The notes under the pieces are model-generated. The model saw only the letters and a program-made list of their open reading frames with translations, had not been told where the DNA came from and ran no database searches. This document shows, piece by piece, positions 34,537-43,102 of a stretch of 64,000 nucleotides of DNA. The position numbers were made by a program, and so were the translations under genes. The stretch comes from CALBTQ01 sp036725605 (GTDB lineage: Bacteria; Lernaellota; Lernaellaia; Lernaellales; Lernaellaceae). The DNA lies in the NCBI GenBank assembly GCA_036725605.1, contig DAIMDW010000005.1:1-64000 (forward strand), given 5' to 3'. Numbering within the stretch: position 1 is the stretch's first letter; every line of letters begins with the position of its first letter.

Positions 34537-35652
34537 ATGGATATTTACGACCAATTAAAAACCCTGCAGGTCAGAATCGAAAGTCAGCTTCCGTTGATCA
34601 CTACGGAAGAAAGTACGAAGAACGCGCTGGTCATGCCGATGCTCAATATCTTGGGATATAACGTTTTTGATCCGACTGAAGTGGTGCCGGAATTCGTTGC
34701 CGATCTGGGTATTAAAAAGGGTGAAAAGGTCGATTACGCAATTTTTCGCGACGGCAAGCCGATCATACTCATCGAGTGCAAAAAGGTGGGAACGGATTTG
34801 GATTCCTCTCACGCCTCGCAGTTGTTTCGTTATTTCTCCGTCGTAGATGCGCGCTTTGCCATTTTGACCAACGGCGTCGTGTATCAGTTCTATTCGGATC
34901 TGGAGAAGCCGAATCAAATGGATACCGTCCCGTTCTTTGAGTTTAATTTATTGAATTTCAAGGAATCGGATGTGAAAGAATTGAAGCGATTTTCCAAATC
35001 GTCATTTGACGCGGAAAACATCCAGACAACGGCGAGCGAATTGAAATACACCAAGGAAATTAAAAAGGCGTTTCTCGAAGAATACAAAGATCCCTCGGAA
35101 GAGTTCATCAAGTTTTACGTTTCACGAGTCTATAAGGGCAGAATGACTCCCGCCGTGAAAGAGCTTTTCAAAGACTTGACGAAGAAAGCATTCCAGCAAT
35201 TCGTGCGCGAGCAGTTGGAGCAGAAAATTGAAGGCGTCAACAAAGCGCTCGATGAAGAAAGCAAAGCCGTAGTTGAAGAACCGCCGGTAGTCGCCGAGGA
35301 TGCAGAAGGAAAAGAGGAACGCATTGTCACGACTCAGGAGGAAATAGAAGGCTATCTGATTGTTAAATCGATCTTGCGCGAAGCGGTCGATGTCGGTCGA
35401 GTGACGATGCGCGACACAATCAGCTACTGCGGAATTCTATTGGACGACAACAACCGCAAGCCGATTTGTCGTTTGCATTTCAACGGACAGAAAAAATATT
35501 TGGGATTGATGGACGGTAGCAAAACCGAGACAAAGGTTCCGATTGAAGACCTGAACGATATCTTCAAATATGCCGAGCAGATCAAGCTGCCGATTCAACA
35601 CTACGATGGCCCAAAAGTTGTTACCGAAGAGGCGCCCGAACCTCATTCATGA
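34537..35652 (+). CDS. Orphan HsdR-N-type PD-(D/E)xK nuclease-like protein
   Basis: A 371-residue protein resembling the N-terminal nuclease domain of type I restriction R subunits. The PD-(D/E)xK site is intact: Asp66 in KVDYAIF and Glu80-Cys-Lys82 in ILIECKK, followed by a QLFRYFSV helix. There is no helicase domain and no methylase or specificity subunit nearby, so it is not a full restriction system. The C-terminal 150 residues include a coiled-coil-like Glu/Lys-rich stretch (REQLEQKIEGVNKALDEESK) and end with a domain beginning EIEGYLIVKSILREAVD. Its base composition is less G+C-rich than its neighbours, suggesting transfer. AAGGAG lies 8 bases before the ATG. It overlaps the convergent dehydrogenase gene by 10 bases. 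Confidence 0.8.
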   Translation: MDIYDQLKTLQVRIESQLPLITTEESTKNALVMPMLNILGYNVFDPTEVVPEFVADLGIKKGEKVDYAIFRDGKPIILIECKKVGTDLDSSHASQLFRYFSVVDARFAILTNGVVYQFYSDLEKPNQMDTVPFFEFNLLNFKESDVKELKRFSKSSFDAENIQTTASELKYTKEIKKAFLEEYKDPSEEFIKFYVSRVYKGRMTPAVKELFKDLTKKAFQQFVREQLEQKIEGVNKALDEESKAVVEEPPVVAEDAEGKEERIVTTQEEIEGYLIVKSILREAVDVGRVTMRDTISYCGILLDDNNRKPICRLHFNGQKKYLGLMDGSKTETKVPIEDLNDIFKYAEQIKLPIQHYDGPKVVTEEAPEPHS

Positions 35653-36845
35653 TCGAGCACGATTTTGATCGCCTGCTCGCGTCCTTTGGCGAGAAACGTT
35701 TTGACCGCGTCCCGGTAGCGATGCATCGGGAAGCGGTGCGTGATTAAACCCTCGACGGCGAAGTCGTCCTTGGCCAGCAGTTTCGCGGCCAGCTCGAAGG
35801 AATTCTTGCTGCCGCGTTCGGTCGCGTGGCAGTTCATGCCGCTGACGGTTACTTCCTGGTTCCAGATCGGCGAGTAGTCGATCTTGCCCGGCTTGAAGTT
35901 GATGCCCATCAGCACCACGTGCCCGCCGCCGGCGGCCCAGCGCAGCGCGTCGTGCAGGCTGCGGTCGTTGCCCACCGTGTCGTACACCACGTCGAATCCG
36001 CCCAGCAGGATCTCGTTGCCCAGCGGCGCTTTGTAATGTTTCGCCCCGCTGTATTCGGCCAGGCGCGCGTACAGATTTTTCGCGCCGGCAAACACCTGGT
36101 TCGCGCCGAGCCGTTCGGCCATGCGCGCCTGAAAATCGTAACGCGCCGCCACACCCACCTTCGCCCCCGGCGCCTGCGCCTTGACGATCGCGGCGGTCAG
36201 CAGCCCGATCGTCCCCGCGCCGACGACCAGCACCTTGTCGCCGTCGCGCGGCGGTCGGCGCAACACCCCGTGCAGCGCGCTGGCGGTCGGCTCCAGCAGC
36301 AGCGCGCGCTCGTGGCTGAGCTTGGGCGGAATCTTGAACGGCTGGGTGCGGTGCATGATCATCCGGGGCGAGAAACCGCCGCCGGTGTTGCCGTCGGGCA
36401 GTTCCTTCTTGCCGAGGTTTTCGCAGAGCATGTAGCTGCCTTCGGCGCAGCGTGGGCAGGGCGGATCGATTTCCAACTGAAAGCATGAGGGCCAGTCGAT
36501 GCGCATCGCCACGCGATCGCCGACCGCGACGGTGTCGACCTCGGCGCCGGCTTCGATCACCTCGCCGACCAGCTCGTGGCCCAGGAACTTGCGCTTGATG
36601 CCCGGCGTCGCCGCGGCGAACACGCCCGGGTCCATTTCCATGAACAGGAAATGCACGTCGGTGCCGCACAGGCCGCACGAGCGGTTGCGCACCTTCAGCC
36701 AGCGCGCGTTGGGCGGCGTCGGCTCGGGCACCTCGGCGTACTGCGACGGCGACAGCTTGCCCAGGGCCGCATACTTGTCGAAAACCGACAGCGCCTTGAG
36801 CGCGACCACCTTGGTCAGGGAATTGTCGAAGTACAGCGCTTTCAT
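35643..36845 (-). CDS. Zinc-dependent medium-chain dehydrogenase
   Basis: A 400-residue MDR-family alcohol/polyol/glucose dehydrogenase. The catalytic zinc motif is SCGLCGTDVHFLF with GHELVGEV; the structural zinc loop is present in a reduced form (CPRCAEGSYMLC, three Cys). The nucleotide site is VLVVGAGTIGLLTAAIVKA. It catalyses NAD(P)-linked oxidation of an alcohol or reduction of a ketone. It overlaps the stop of the aminotransferase-like gene upstream by 4 bases (ATGA), making three coupled genes: two aminotransferases and this dehydrogenase. The pairing suggests that the dehydrogenase supplies the ketone that is then aminated, or acts on the product (inference). Confidence 0.85.
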   Translation of the reverse strand: MKALYFDNSLTKVVALKALSVFDKYAALGKLSPSQYAEVPEPTPPNARWLKVRNRSCGLCGTDVHFLFMEMDPGVFAAATPGIKRKFLGHELVGEVIEAGAEVDTVAVGDRVAMRIDWPSCFQLEIDPPCPRCAEGSYMLCENLGKKELPDGNTGGGFSPRMIMHRTQPFKIPPKLSHERALLLEPTASALHGVLRRPPRDGDKVLVVGAGTIGLLTAAIVKAQAPGAKVGVAARYDFQARMAERLGANQVFAGAKNLYARLAEYSGAKHYKAPLGNEILLGGFDVVYDTVGNDRSLHDALRWAAGGGHVVLMGINFKPGKIDYSPIWNQEVTVSGMNCHATERGSKNSFELAAKLLAKDDFAVEGLITHRFPMHRYRDAVKTFLAKGREQAIKIVLDHE

Positions 36846-38089
36846 TTTTTCGTCCGCGTTTTGGGTTTCATTCCCGTCAGCGTCTTTTTCACCGCGCGCA
36901 GCAGGGCGTCGACGTCCCGGTCGGTCAGCAGCAGGCTCGGGCGCAGCACGACCGTGTTTTTCGCCACCGTGCCCGGCACCGCCAGCACGCCGTTGGCGGC
37001 CAGCAGCTTATTGGCGCGCACGGCCTGCGCCGGCGTCTTGAAGGTCAACGACCACAGCAGGCCGCGTCCATGCACCGCTTGCAGGACGCCGCCGGTCAGC
37101 GCGGTGAGTTCCTCCTGCAAACGAGCGCCCAGGCGCGCCGCGTTTTCCCACGGCCTACGCTCGGCGTAGACGGCCAACGCCTTCGCGCCGACGCGGCAGC
37201 CCAGGTCCGAGCCGCCGAAGGTCGATAGGTGAATTAGCGGATGCGCGTTCATGAACGCGTTGATGCGCTGCGTGAAGATTGTCGCGGCGATGGGGAACAC
37301 GCCCGCGCCCAACGCCTCGCCGATCAGCAGCATGTCGGGCGCGACGTCGGTGCGCTGGTAGGCGAACTTGACGCCGGTGCGGCCCAGGCCGGTCTGCGTT
37401 TCGTCGAGCACCAGCAGCGCGCCGGCGGCGTGGCAGATCTGCCGCAGCGTGCGCAAGTATTCGGGCGACGCCTCGCGGCAGCCGTTTTCGGTTTGCAGCG
37501 GTTCGAGCAGCACGCAGGCGGTTTGATCGTCGATCGCCGCGCGCGCCGCGTCCGCGTCGCCGAAGGGGATGATCTGCGTTTGCGGCACCAGCGGCGCGAA
37601 GTCGTCTTTATCGTCGCGGGTCGAGAGGCTCAGCGCGAAGCCGGTTTCGCCGAACCACGATCCGTCCACCGCGACCAGCTTGGGCCGGCCGGTGAAGCCG
37701 CGCGCCAGCTTGCAGGCGAAGTCGAAGGACTCGCCGCGCATCACCGAGTAGACCGTGCACTCCAGCTCGCCGCCGACGAACTCGGCCAACGCCCCCGCCA
37801 GCCGGGCCTTTTCGCGCGAGATCATCGGGAAGTTGCCCTGGTCGGTTTCGCGCATCGCCGTGCGCAACTCGGCCAGCACGTCGGCCTGCCGCCGCCCGAG
37901 GTTGAAGGCGCCGGCGTTCGAGTAGCAATCCAGGTAGCGCTTGCCGTCCAGGTCGGTGACGTATGCGCCGTCGCGTTTGGCCTCGACGATATCCAGGCCC
38001 ACGCTCTTGAGCCACTTGACGTGCGCGGCGTTGATTAGCTTGCCGTAGTCGCGTTGCAGATCCGCCGTGGCGCGATTGTTCGTTTTCAT
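36842..38089 (-). CDS. Class III aminotransferase-like protein lacking the PLP lysine
   Basis: A 415-residue homologue of the upstream aminotransferase. It keeps the Asp of the cofactor site (VLDETQTGLGRTG) and the general fold. The residue that should form the Schiff base is Glu258: the chain reads APDMLLIGEALGAGVFP where the partner reads TPDIMTVAKSIGGGLFP. The codon is GAG at 37316-37318, so this is not a frame error. The Tyr-His-Gly stacking motif is Trp-Phe-Gly. It should be unable to use PLP covalently and may be a regulatory or structural subunit. The start at 38089 overlaps the upstream stop by 4 bases (ATGA); GGGGGTG precedes it. Confidence 0.8.
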   Translation of the reverse strand: MKTNNRATADLQRDYGKLINAAHVKWLKSVGLDIVEAKRDGAYVTDLDGKRYLDCYSNAGAFNLGRRQADVLAELRTAMRETDQGNFPMISREKARLAGALAEFVGGELECTVYSVMRGESFDFACKLARGFTGRPKLVAVDGSWFGETGFALSLSTRDDKDDFAPLVPQTQIIPFGDADAARAAIDDQTACVLLEPLQTENGCREASPEYLRTLRQICHAAGALLVLDETQTGLGRTGVKFAYQRTDVAPDMLLIGEALGAGVFPIAATIFTQRINAFMNAHPLIHLSTFGGSDLGCRVGAKALAVYAERRPWENAARLGARLQEELTALTGGVLQAVHGRGLLWSLTFKTPAQAVRANKLLAANGVLAVPGTVAKNTVVLRPSLLLTDRDVDALLRAVKKTLTGMKPKTRTKK

Positions 38090-39501
38090 GACCGCACCCC
38101 CTTGCCGGCGCCGGCGACCAGGTCTTCGAGCGCGCGCAACCAACTGAATAGCGAGGTCTGCACCTTTTCGCTGTTGAGCAGCTTTAGCAACGGCGGGAAC
38201 TTCGCGGCCGGCAGCATCAACGGCAGCAGCTTTTTCATCGAAGCGACCGCGCGGCGGATCATCGCGATGATGTGATCCATCTCCGCGTCGGTGACCACCA
38301 GCGGCACCATGAAACGCATCACCTGCGGCGCGTTGCCGCTGTAGGCGGCGAAGACGCCGTTTTGCGCCAGCGCGTCGGCCATCATCGGGCCCATGAATTC
38401 GTGCAGGTAATCGATGCCGATCATCAAGCCGCGACCGCGCACCTCCTTGATGATTTTCGGGTTCTCACGCTGCAGATCGCGCAGCGCCCCGTGCAGCCGC
38501 GCGCCCATTTTTTCGACGTGCTCCCACAATTTGTTTTCCACGATGAAATCGAGCACGGCCAACGACACGCGGCAGGCCAGGTCGCTGCCGCCGTCGGGCG
38601 AGAGGTGGAAATGCGGATGGCGCTCGACGTAGTCGACCAGGTGCGGCAGCGCGCGATAGAGCACCGCCGCGTTGGGGAACAACCCGCCGCCGATCGACTT
38701 GGCCACGGTCATGATGTCGGGCGTCACGCCGGCGTGCTCGCAGGCGAACAGCCGGCCCGTGCGCGCAAAGCCGGTCTGGATCTCGTCGAAGATCAGCACG
38801 ATGCCCAGCCGGTCGCACAACGCGCGCAGGCCGCGCAGGTATTCGTCGGCGCCCACGAAGATGCCCGCTTCGCCCTGGATCGGCTCGATGATGATCGCGG
38901 CGGTTTTTTCCGAAGCCGCCTGCTCCATCGCCGCCAGGTCGTTGAAGGGCACGAAGACGAATTCGGGAATCAGCGGATCGCAGTAATGGCGGTAGTGATC
39001 CTTGCCGTTGGCCGCCAGCGAGAAGCCGGTGTGGCCGTGATAGCCCTTGATCGTCGAGATGAGCTGCGCCCGGCCGGTCGCGCCGCGCGCCAATTTGATC
39101 GCGCCGTCCACCGCGTCGCCGCCGCCCGCCGCGAAAAACACGCGGGCCAGATCGCCCGGCGCGAGGTCGACCAGCTTTTTCGCCAGTTCCACCTTGGCCT
39201 CGCCGACCAGCAAATGGTTGCCCATGTCCTCGCGCGCCAGCGCCTTGTCCAGCGCGGCGAGCACCCGCTCGTTGTGCCGCCCGACGTTGAAACTGCCCGC
39301 CGAGGAAAACGCGTCGACGAACGGCCGTCCGGCGACCGGATCGACGAAGTTGATGCCGCGCCGCTGGGTCTCCAGCACGTCCAGATGGCCCGCCTTGAGG
39401 TACTTCACCTGGCCCTTGTTGAGGTAGCGTTTGAAGTCCTGCTCGATCAGCGCTTTCTCATGCGGCGTAACGGTGACCGCGGTGGTTTGCTGTTCCGGCA
39501 T
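38086..39501 (-). CDS. Class III aminotransferase (catalytic)
   Basis: A 471-residue PLP enzyme of the acetylornithine/4-aminobutyrate/diamine aminotransferase class. The Schiff-base lysine is Lys268 in DIMTVAKSIGGG, DEIQTGFARTG holds the Asp that binds the pyridine nitrogen, and GYHGHTG stacks on the ring. It has an unusual C-terminal extension of about 35 residues with hydrophobic and basic character. AAGGA lies 7 bases before the ATG; a longer in-frame extension upstream runs into the divergent gene and is not credible. First gene of the three-gene leftward operon. The amino donor and acceptor are not known. Confidence 0.86.
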   Translation of the reverse strand: MPEQQTTAVTVTPHEKALIEQDFKRYLNKGQVKYLKAGHLDVLETQRRGINFVDPVAGRPFVDAFSSAGSFNVGRHNERVLAALDKALAREDMGNHLLVGEAKVELAKKLVDLAPGDLARVFFAAGGGDAVDGAIKLARGATGRAQLISTIKGYHGHTGFSLAANGKDHYRHYCDPLIPEFVFVPFNDLAAMEQAASEKTAAIIIEPIQGEAGIFVGADEYLRGLRALCDRLGIVLIFDEIQTGFARTGRLFACEHAGVTPDIMTVAKSIGGGLFPNAAVLYRALPHLVDYVERHPHFHLSPDGGSDLACRVSLAVLDFIVENKLWEHVEKMGARLHGALRDLQRENPKIIKEVRGRGLMIGIDYLHEFMGPMMADALAQNGVFAAYSGNAPQVMRFMVPLVVTDAEMDHIIAMIRRAVASMKKLLPLMLPAAKFPPLLKLLNSEKVQTSLFSWLRALEDLVAGAGKGVRS

Positions 39502-39586
39502 GGTGCATTCCTTTATCGCTGTGGTCGAACGTGTTAGGGTCGTTGCCGTAATCTTTGGATGAACCCACAGCATAACCGAGGCGGGG

Positions 39587-40675
39587 ATGAACAGGCAAAT
39601 CGATTTGCGGACACTGGCCGAGATGCAGGCGCCCGAACGCGCTTTCCTCAGTTTGTATCTGAGCGGCCCGGCGGCCTGGCCGGCGCTGGACAAGCAACTG
39701 GAGAAAACCGCCGCGTTGCTCGGCGACGTTCCCGACGAACGGGAATACTTCACCGAGAACGCCAAACAGGCGCGCAAGTATCTGCGCCAACATCCGCCGG
39801 CGGGACCGTTGTGTCTGTTTGCCTGCTGGGCGCTGGATTTTTTCGCCGCTGATGAATTGCCGGTCGCCGCGCCCGATCTGGTGTGGGTCGATTCGTCGCC
39901 GTACATTCGGCCGCTCGCCGAAATGCGGGACGAGTACGAAACCTTCGCCGTGGTCGTCGCCGACAACGAAGTCGCGCGCGTGTTTCTCGTGGCGTCGGCC
40001 AAAACGCAGGACGAGCGGCGCATCAAGGGCGAGGTGAAAAATCACGTGCGCAAGGGCGGGTGGTCGCAACAACGCTATGAGCGCCGACGCGACAAGCAAC
40101 TGCTGTTGTACGCCAAGGAGATCGCCGCGGCCCTGGCCGAGTTGCAACGCGAGAACGCCTTTCATCGTTTGCTGCTGGTCGGCTCGCGTGAAACGCTGGC
40201 GGAAATTGAACGCGTGCTGCCCGCCGATTTGCGGGAAAAACTGGTCGGCGACAAGGCGCTGGATCTGCACCAGGCCGACGCGGTGATCGAACAGGAATTG
40301 TTCACGCTGTTTTTCGCCGCCGAACGGGCCGAGGAGCGGTCGCGCTGGGAGCGTATCAAAGAGGCGTATCTGCGCGGCGGCCGGGGCGCGGTCGGCGCAC
40401 AGGATGTGCTACGCGCCGCACAGGAGGGCCGTGCGGAATTGGTCGTGGTCAATCGCGACGCGCAGTTGCTCGGCGTGCGTTGCCGCGAGGCCGATCATCT
40501 GTCCGCCGGCCGACCGGGGGCTTGTCCGCAATGCGGTTCGCCCGCGCTGTTTCAGGTCGACCTGGTCAACGAGATCACCGAACTGCTGACGACCTCCGGC
40601 GCGGAAATCGATTTCGTCGAGCCGCTGCCCGGCCTGCGCGAGGTCGGCGACATCGCCGCGCTGCTGCGCTGGTAA
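39587..40675 (+). CDS. Bacterial eRF1/Vms1-like (baeRF/VLRF1) ribosome-rescue protein
   Basis: A 362-residue protein of the archaeo-eukaryotic release factor 1 superfamily. The central domain has KGGWSQQRY at residues 156-164, matching the Gly-Gly-x-x-Gln-Gln/Arg loop by which such factors release peptides from tRNA, followed by a helix of basic residues (ERRRDKQLLLYAKEI). The C-terminal domain resembles eRF1 domain 3 and carries CPQCG, a probable half zinc ribbon with Cys further upstream. Members of this family (VLRF1 in some bacteria) are thought to cleave peptidyl-tRNA on stalled or split ribosomes. It is divergent from the aminotransferase operon with no clear functional link. Confidence 0.75.
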   Translation: MNRQIDLRTLAEMQAPERAFLSLYLSGPAAWPALDKQLEKTAALLGDVPDEREYFTENAKQARKYLRQHPPAGPLCLFACWALDFFAADELPVAAPDLVWVDSSPYIRPLAEMRDEYETFAVVVADNEVARVFLVASAKTQDERRIKGEVKNHVRKGGWSQQRYERRRDKQLLLYAKEIAAALAELQRENAFHRLLLVGSRETLAEIERVLPADLREKLVGDKALDLHQADAVIEQELFTLFFAAERAEERSRWERIKEAYLRGGRGAVGAQDVLRAAQEGRAELVVVNRDAQLLGVRCREADHLSAGRPGACPQCGSPALFQVDLVNEITELLTTSGAEIDFVEPLPGLREVGDIAALLRW

Positions 40676-40739
40676 GCATTTGCCAGTGCGCGCCGGGCGC
40701 GGTATTTTCGGCAACACATCAGCCGCGGGAGAGTACGAC

Positions 40740-41579
40740 ATGAAGCAGAACCAAACCGTGTTGATCACCGGATGCTCCACCGGCATCGGGCGCGCGCTGG
40801 CGCTGGCCTTTCACGAGGCGGGGCATCGCGTGTTCGCCTCGGCGCGTAAAATCGAAACGCTTGCCGAACTGCGCGAGAAAGGCATGGCCGCGTTGGCGCT
40901 GGACGTCACCGACGCGGCATCGATCGACGCGGCCGTGGCCGAAGTGTTCGCGCAGACCGACCGCCTGGACATGCTGATCAACAACGCGGGCTTCGGGCTG
41001 ATGGGGCCGACGGCGGAACTGCGGCTGGCCGACGTGCGCCGGCAATGGGAAACCAACATCACCGGTCCGCTGGCGCTGGCGCAGCAGGTTATCCCACATA
41101 TGGTCAAGCACGGCGGTGGGCGGATCGTCAACGTGGGCAGCGTTTCGGGCGTGTTGGCCACGCCCTTCGCCGGGGCCTACTGCGCCTCGAAGGCCGCGCT
41201 GCACGCGCTATCGGACGCCATGCGCGTCGAACTGGCGCCGCTGGGCGTCGAGGTGATCGTGTTGCAGCCGGGCGGCATCATCTCGAAGTTCGGCGACAAC
41301 GCGACCAAAATATTGACCGATTCGATCCGCGATGATTCGTACTACAGCAAGCTGCGCACGTTCATCGAGGGGCGCGCCAACGAGGGCCAGCAGGGCGCGA
41401 TGGACGCCGACGAATTCGCCCGGCGCGTGGTCACCGAGGTGACCAAAGACAAGCCGTCGGTGATCGTCCGCCTCGGGCGCAACTCCGCGCGCATGCCGCT
41501 GCTCAAGTGGTTGTTGTCGCCGGCGCTCATCGACCGGATGCTCAGCAAACGCTTCGGCCTGACGCGCCTGCGCGACTGA
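40740..41579 (+). CDS. Short-chain dehydrogenase/reductase
   Basis: A 279-residue SDR. Cofactor motif TGCSTGIG (10-17), NNAG at 81-84, catalytic Ser134, Tyr147 and Lys151 in AYCASK. The C-terminal region (IISKFGDNATK... RRVVTEV) is typical of retinol/17-beta-hydroxysteroid-type SDRs. It should reduce or oxidise a ketone or alcohol with NAD(P)H. The ATG chosen has GGGAGAG upstream; the frame open 60 bases earlier has no signal. It follows the release-factor-like gene by 64 bases. Confidence 0.85.
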   Translation: MKQNQTVLITGCSTGIGRALALAFHEAGHRVFASARKIETLAELREKGMAALALDVTDAASIDAAVAEVFAQTDRLDMLINNAGFGLMGPTAELRLADVRRQWETNITGPLALAQQVIPHMVKHGGGRIVNVGSVSGVLATPFAGAYCASKAALHALSDAMRVELAPLGVEVIVLQPGGIISKFGDNATKILTDSIRDDSYYSKLRTFIEGRANEGQQGAMDADEFARRVVTEVTKDKPSVIVRLGRNSARMPLLKWLLSPALIDRMLSKRFGLTRLRD

Positions 41580-41580
41580 A

Positions 41581-42978
41581 TCAATCGAACACCGCGAAGA
41601 CCAATCCTTCCGAACGCGATTTTAAATTCGGCACGGCCAGCGTGTCGCCGTCGAAGGTGAAGAGGATCGGCTCGCGCTCGTCGGTGGGAATCAGGTAATC
41701 GAAAACGCGGATGAAGGGGAACATCGCCAGCACGCCGCCCGCGACGGTCAGGTCGCTGGCGCCGTTGAAGTTGATGTCGAAAAAGCCCACGACGATCGTG
41801 TTGATGTCCGCCGCGGCCAGCGCGGGCGTGACCAGGTCGATGCCGTCGACGGTGAAGCTGTTGCGGCCGACGACCACCGCTTCGGTCAGGTTGAGCCAGG
41901 CGCACACCGCGTAGCGATCACGGAAGGGGAAGAGGCGCAAGAGCAAGCCCAGCGGCGAATCGCCGGCGGGAAACACGCGAAAGTACACCTTGTCGCACGA
42001 ACGCGCGAAGGGCTCGCGGAAGTAATGCAGCGGCGGGAACATGCCGTCAGGGTCGGCGCAGGCGAATTCGTAATAGGCGTTGGGCGCGGCGGCAAAGCCC
42101 GACCAGTAGCCGTTCGCGTCGCTGTGCAGCAGCGCGTCGGGCTCGGCCGACAAACGCTCGCCGGTCGCCGGATCGACCCGGTAGACCGCGATTTCGTAAT
42201 CCGGCGCGGGATCGTTCGTCCCGATGACCACGGTGCGGCCGGACAGCTCGATGTTTTCCTCGGGCACGATCTCCGTGGTTGCGGGCGGCTCGCCGTCGTT
42301 GAAGAAGCGGTACATCTCGGTGAAGGTTTTTGCCGAGGTGATCAATTCCAGGTGATCGAGGTCGTCGAACAGCACGTTTTGCGCGCCGTCGATGTCGCAG
42401 GTTCCGGCGATGTAGTCGGCCTGTGAACTGAGGTTGAGCATCGGCGGACTCGCCGGCGCCGCGCCCATGTCGAAGGACGCGACGTGCACGTAATGGGCGA
42501 CCTTCGCCGCGCGCGCGGCGTCGCGCAGGTAGTCGTAGCCCAATCCGCCGCCCATCGAGTGGCCGATCAGCTCGACCTGCGCGGCGTTGTCGACGGCCAG
42601 CACTTCGTCGATGAACGCGTCAAGCTGCCGCGTTTGCGCGTCGGCGTGGTAGACCAGCGTGTTCCAATCGAAAGCGTGGATGCGCTCCGGGCAGTAGCCG
42701 TTGGCGGCAAAGCGCATTGACTGCGCGGCGAAGGCGTCGCCCTCTTCGAGAAAACCGTGGGCGAAGACGATGGGCGGCCGCGTGGCGTCGCAGCCGGGCG
42801 TATCGTCGTCATCGTCGTCGGGCGTAGCGTCGTCGTCGGTGGACGTATCGTTATCGTCGTCGGGCGTGGCGTCGTCGTCGGCGGATTCGTCATTGTCATT
42901 ATCGTCATCGTCGCCGGCACAGGCGGCCAGGCACAGCAACAGGCACAACGCCCAAACGGAAAGCAAGCGAACGATCAT
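41581..42978 (-). CDS. Asp-rich triacylglycerol-lipase-like lipoprotein
   Basis: A 465-residue lipoprotein: lipobox CLAAC, acidic tract, then a lipase domain. The oxyanion region FAHGFLEEGDAF and the nucleophile elbow ELIGHSMGGG (Ser in Gly-His-Ser-Met-Gly) are clear, with the catalytic Ser about 70 residues after the oxyanion motif, as in Pseudomonas-type lipases. The C-terminal 230 residues hold a beta-rich domain of unknown function, perhaps for binding. The ATG at 42978 follows GGGAG by 8 bases; longer starts have no signal peptide. It is convergent with the SDR gene, stops adjacent. Confidence 0.83.
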   Translation of the reverse strand: MIVRLLSVWALCLLLCLAACAGDDDDNDNDESADDDATPDDDNDTSTDDDATPDDDDDDTPGCDATRPPIVFAHGFLEEGDAFAAQSMRFAANGYCPERIHAFDWNTLVYHADAQTRQLDAFIDEVLAVDNAAQVELIGHSMGGGLGYDYLRDAARAAKVAHYVHVASFDMGAAPASPPMLNLSSQADYIAGTCDIDGAQNVLFDDLDHLELITSAKTFTEMYRFFNDGEPPATTEIVPEENIELSGRTVVIGTNDPAPDYEIAVYRVDPATGERLSAEPDALLHSDANGYWSGFAAAPNAYYEFACADPDGMFPPLHYFREPFARSCDKVYFRVFPAGDSPLGLLLRLFPFRDRYAVCAWLNLTEAVVVGRNSFTVDGIDLVTPALAAADINTIVVGFFDINFNGASDLTVAGGVLAMFPFIRVFDYLIPTDEREPILFTFDGDTLAVPNLKSRSEGLVFAVFD

Positions 42979-43102
42979 CGGTTCGACTCCCGCGAAGTGA
43001 CAGGCGAGATGTAACACACTTTCGCCCGGCGCAAAATTGCGGCCGGATTGTCTGCGGCGCGCCCGGTTGTCATAATCGAAGCCAACGCCGAAACGGACGA
43101 AC

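Noticed and set aside
34537..35652. Type I restriction system
   Set aside because: Only the HsdR N-terminal nuclease domain is present; helicase, HsdM and HsdS are absent.
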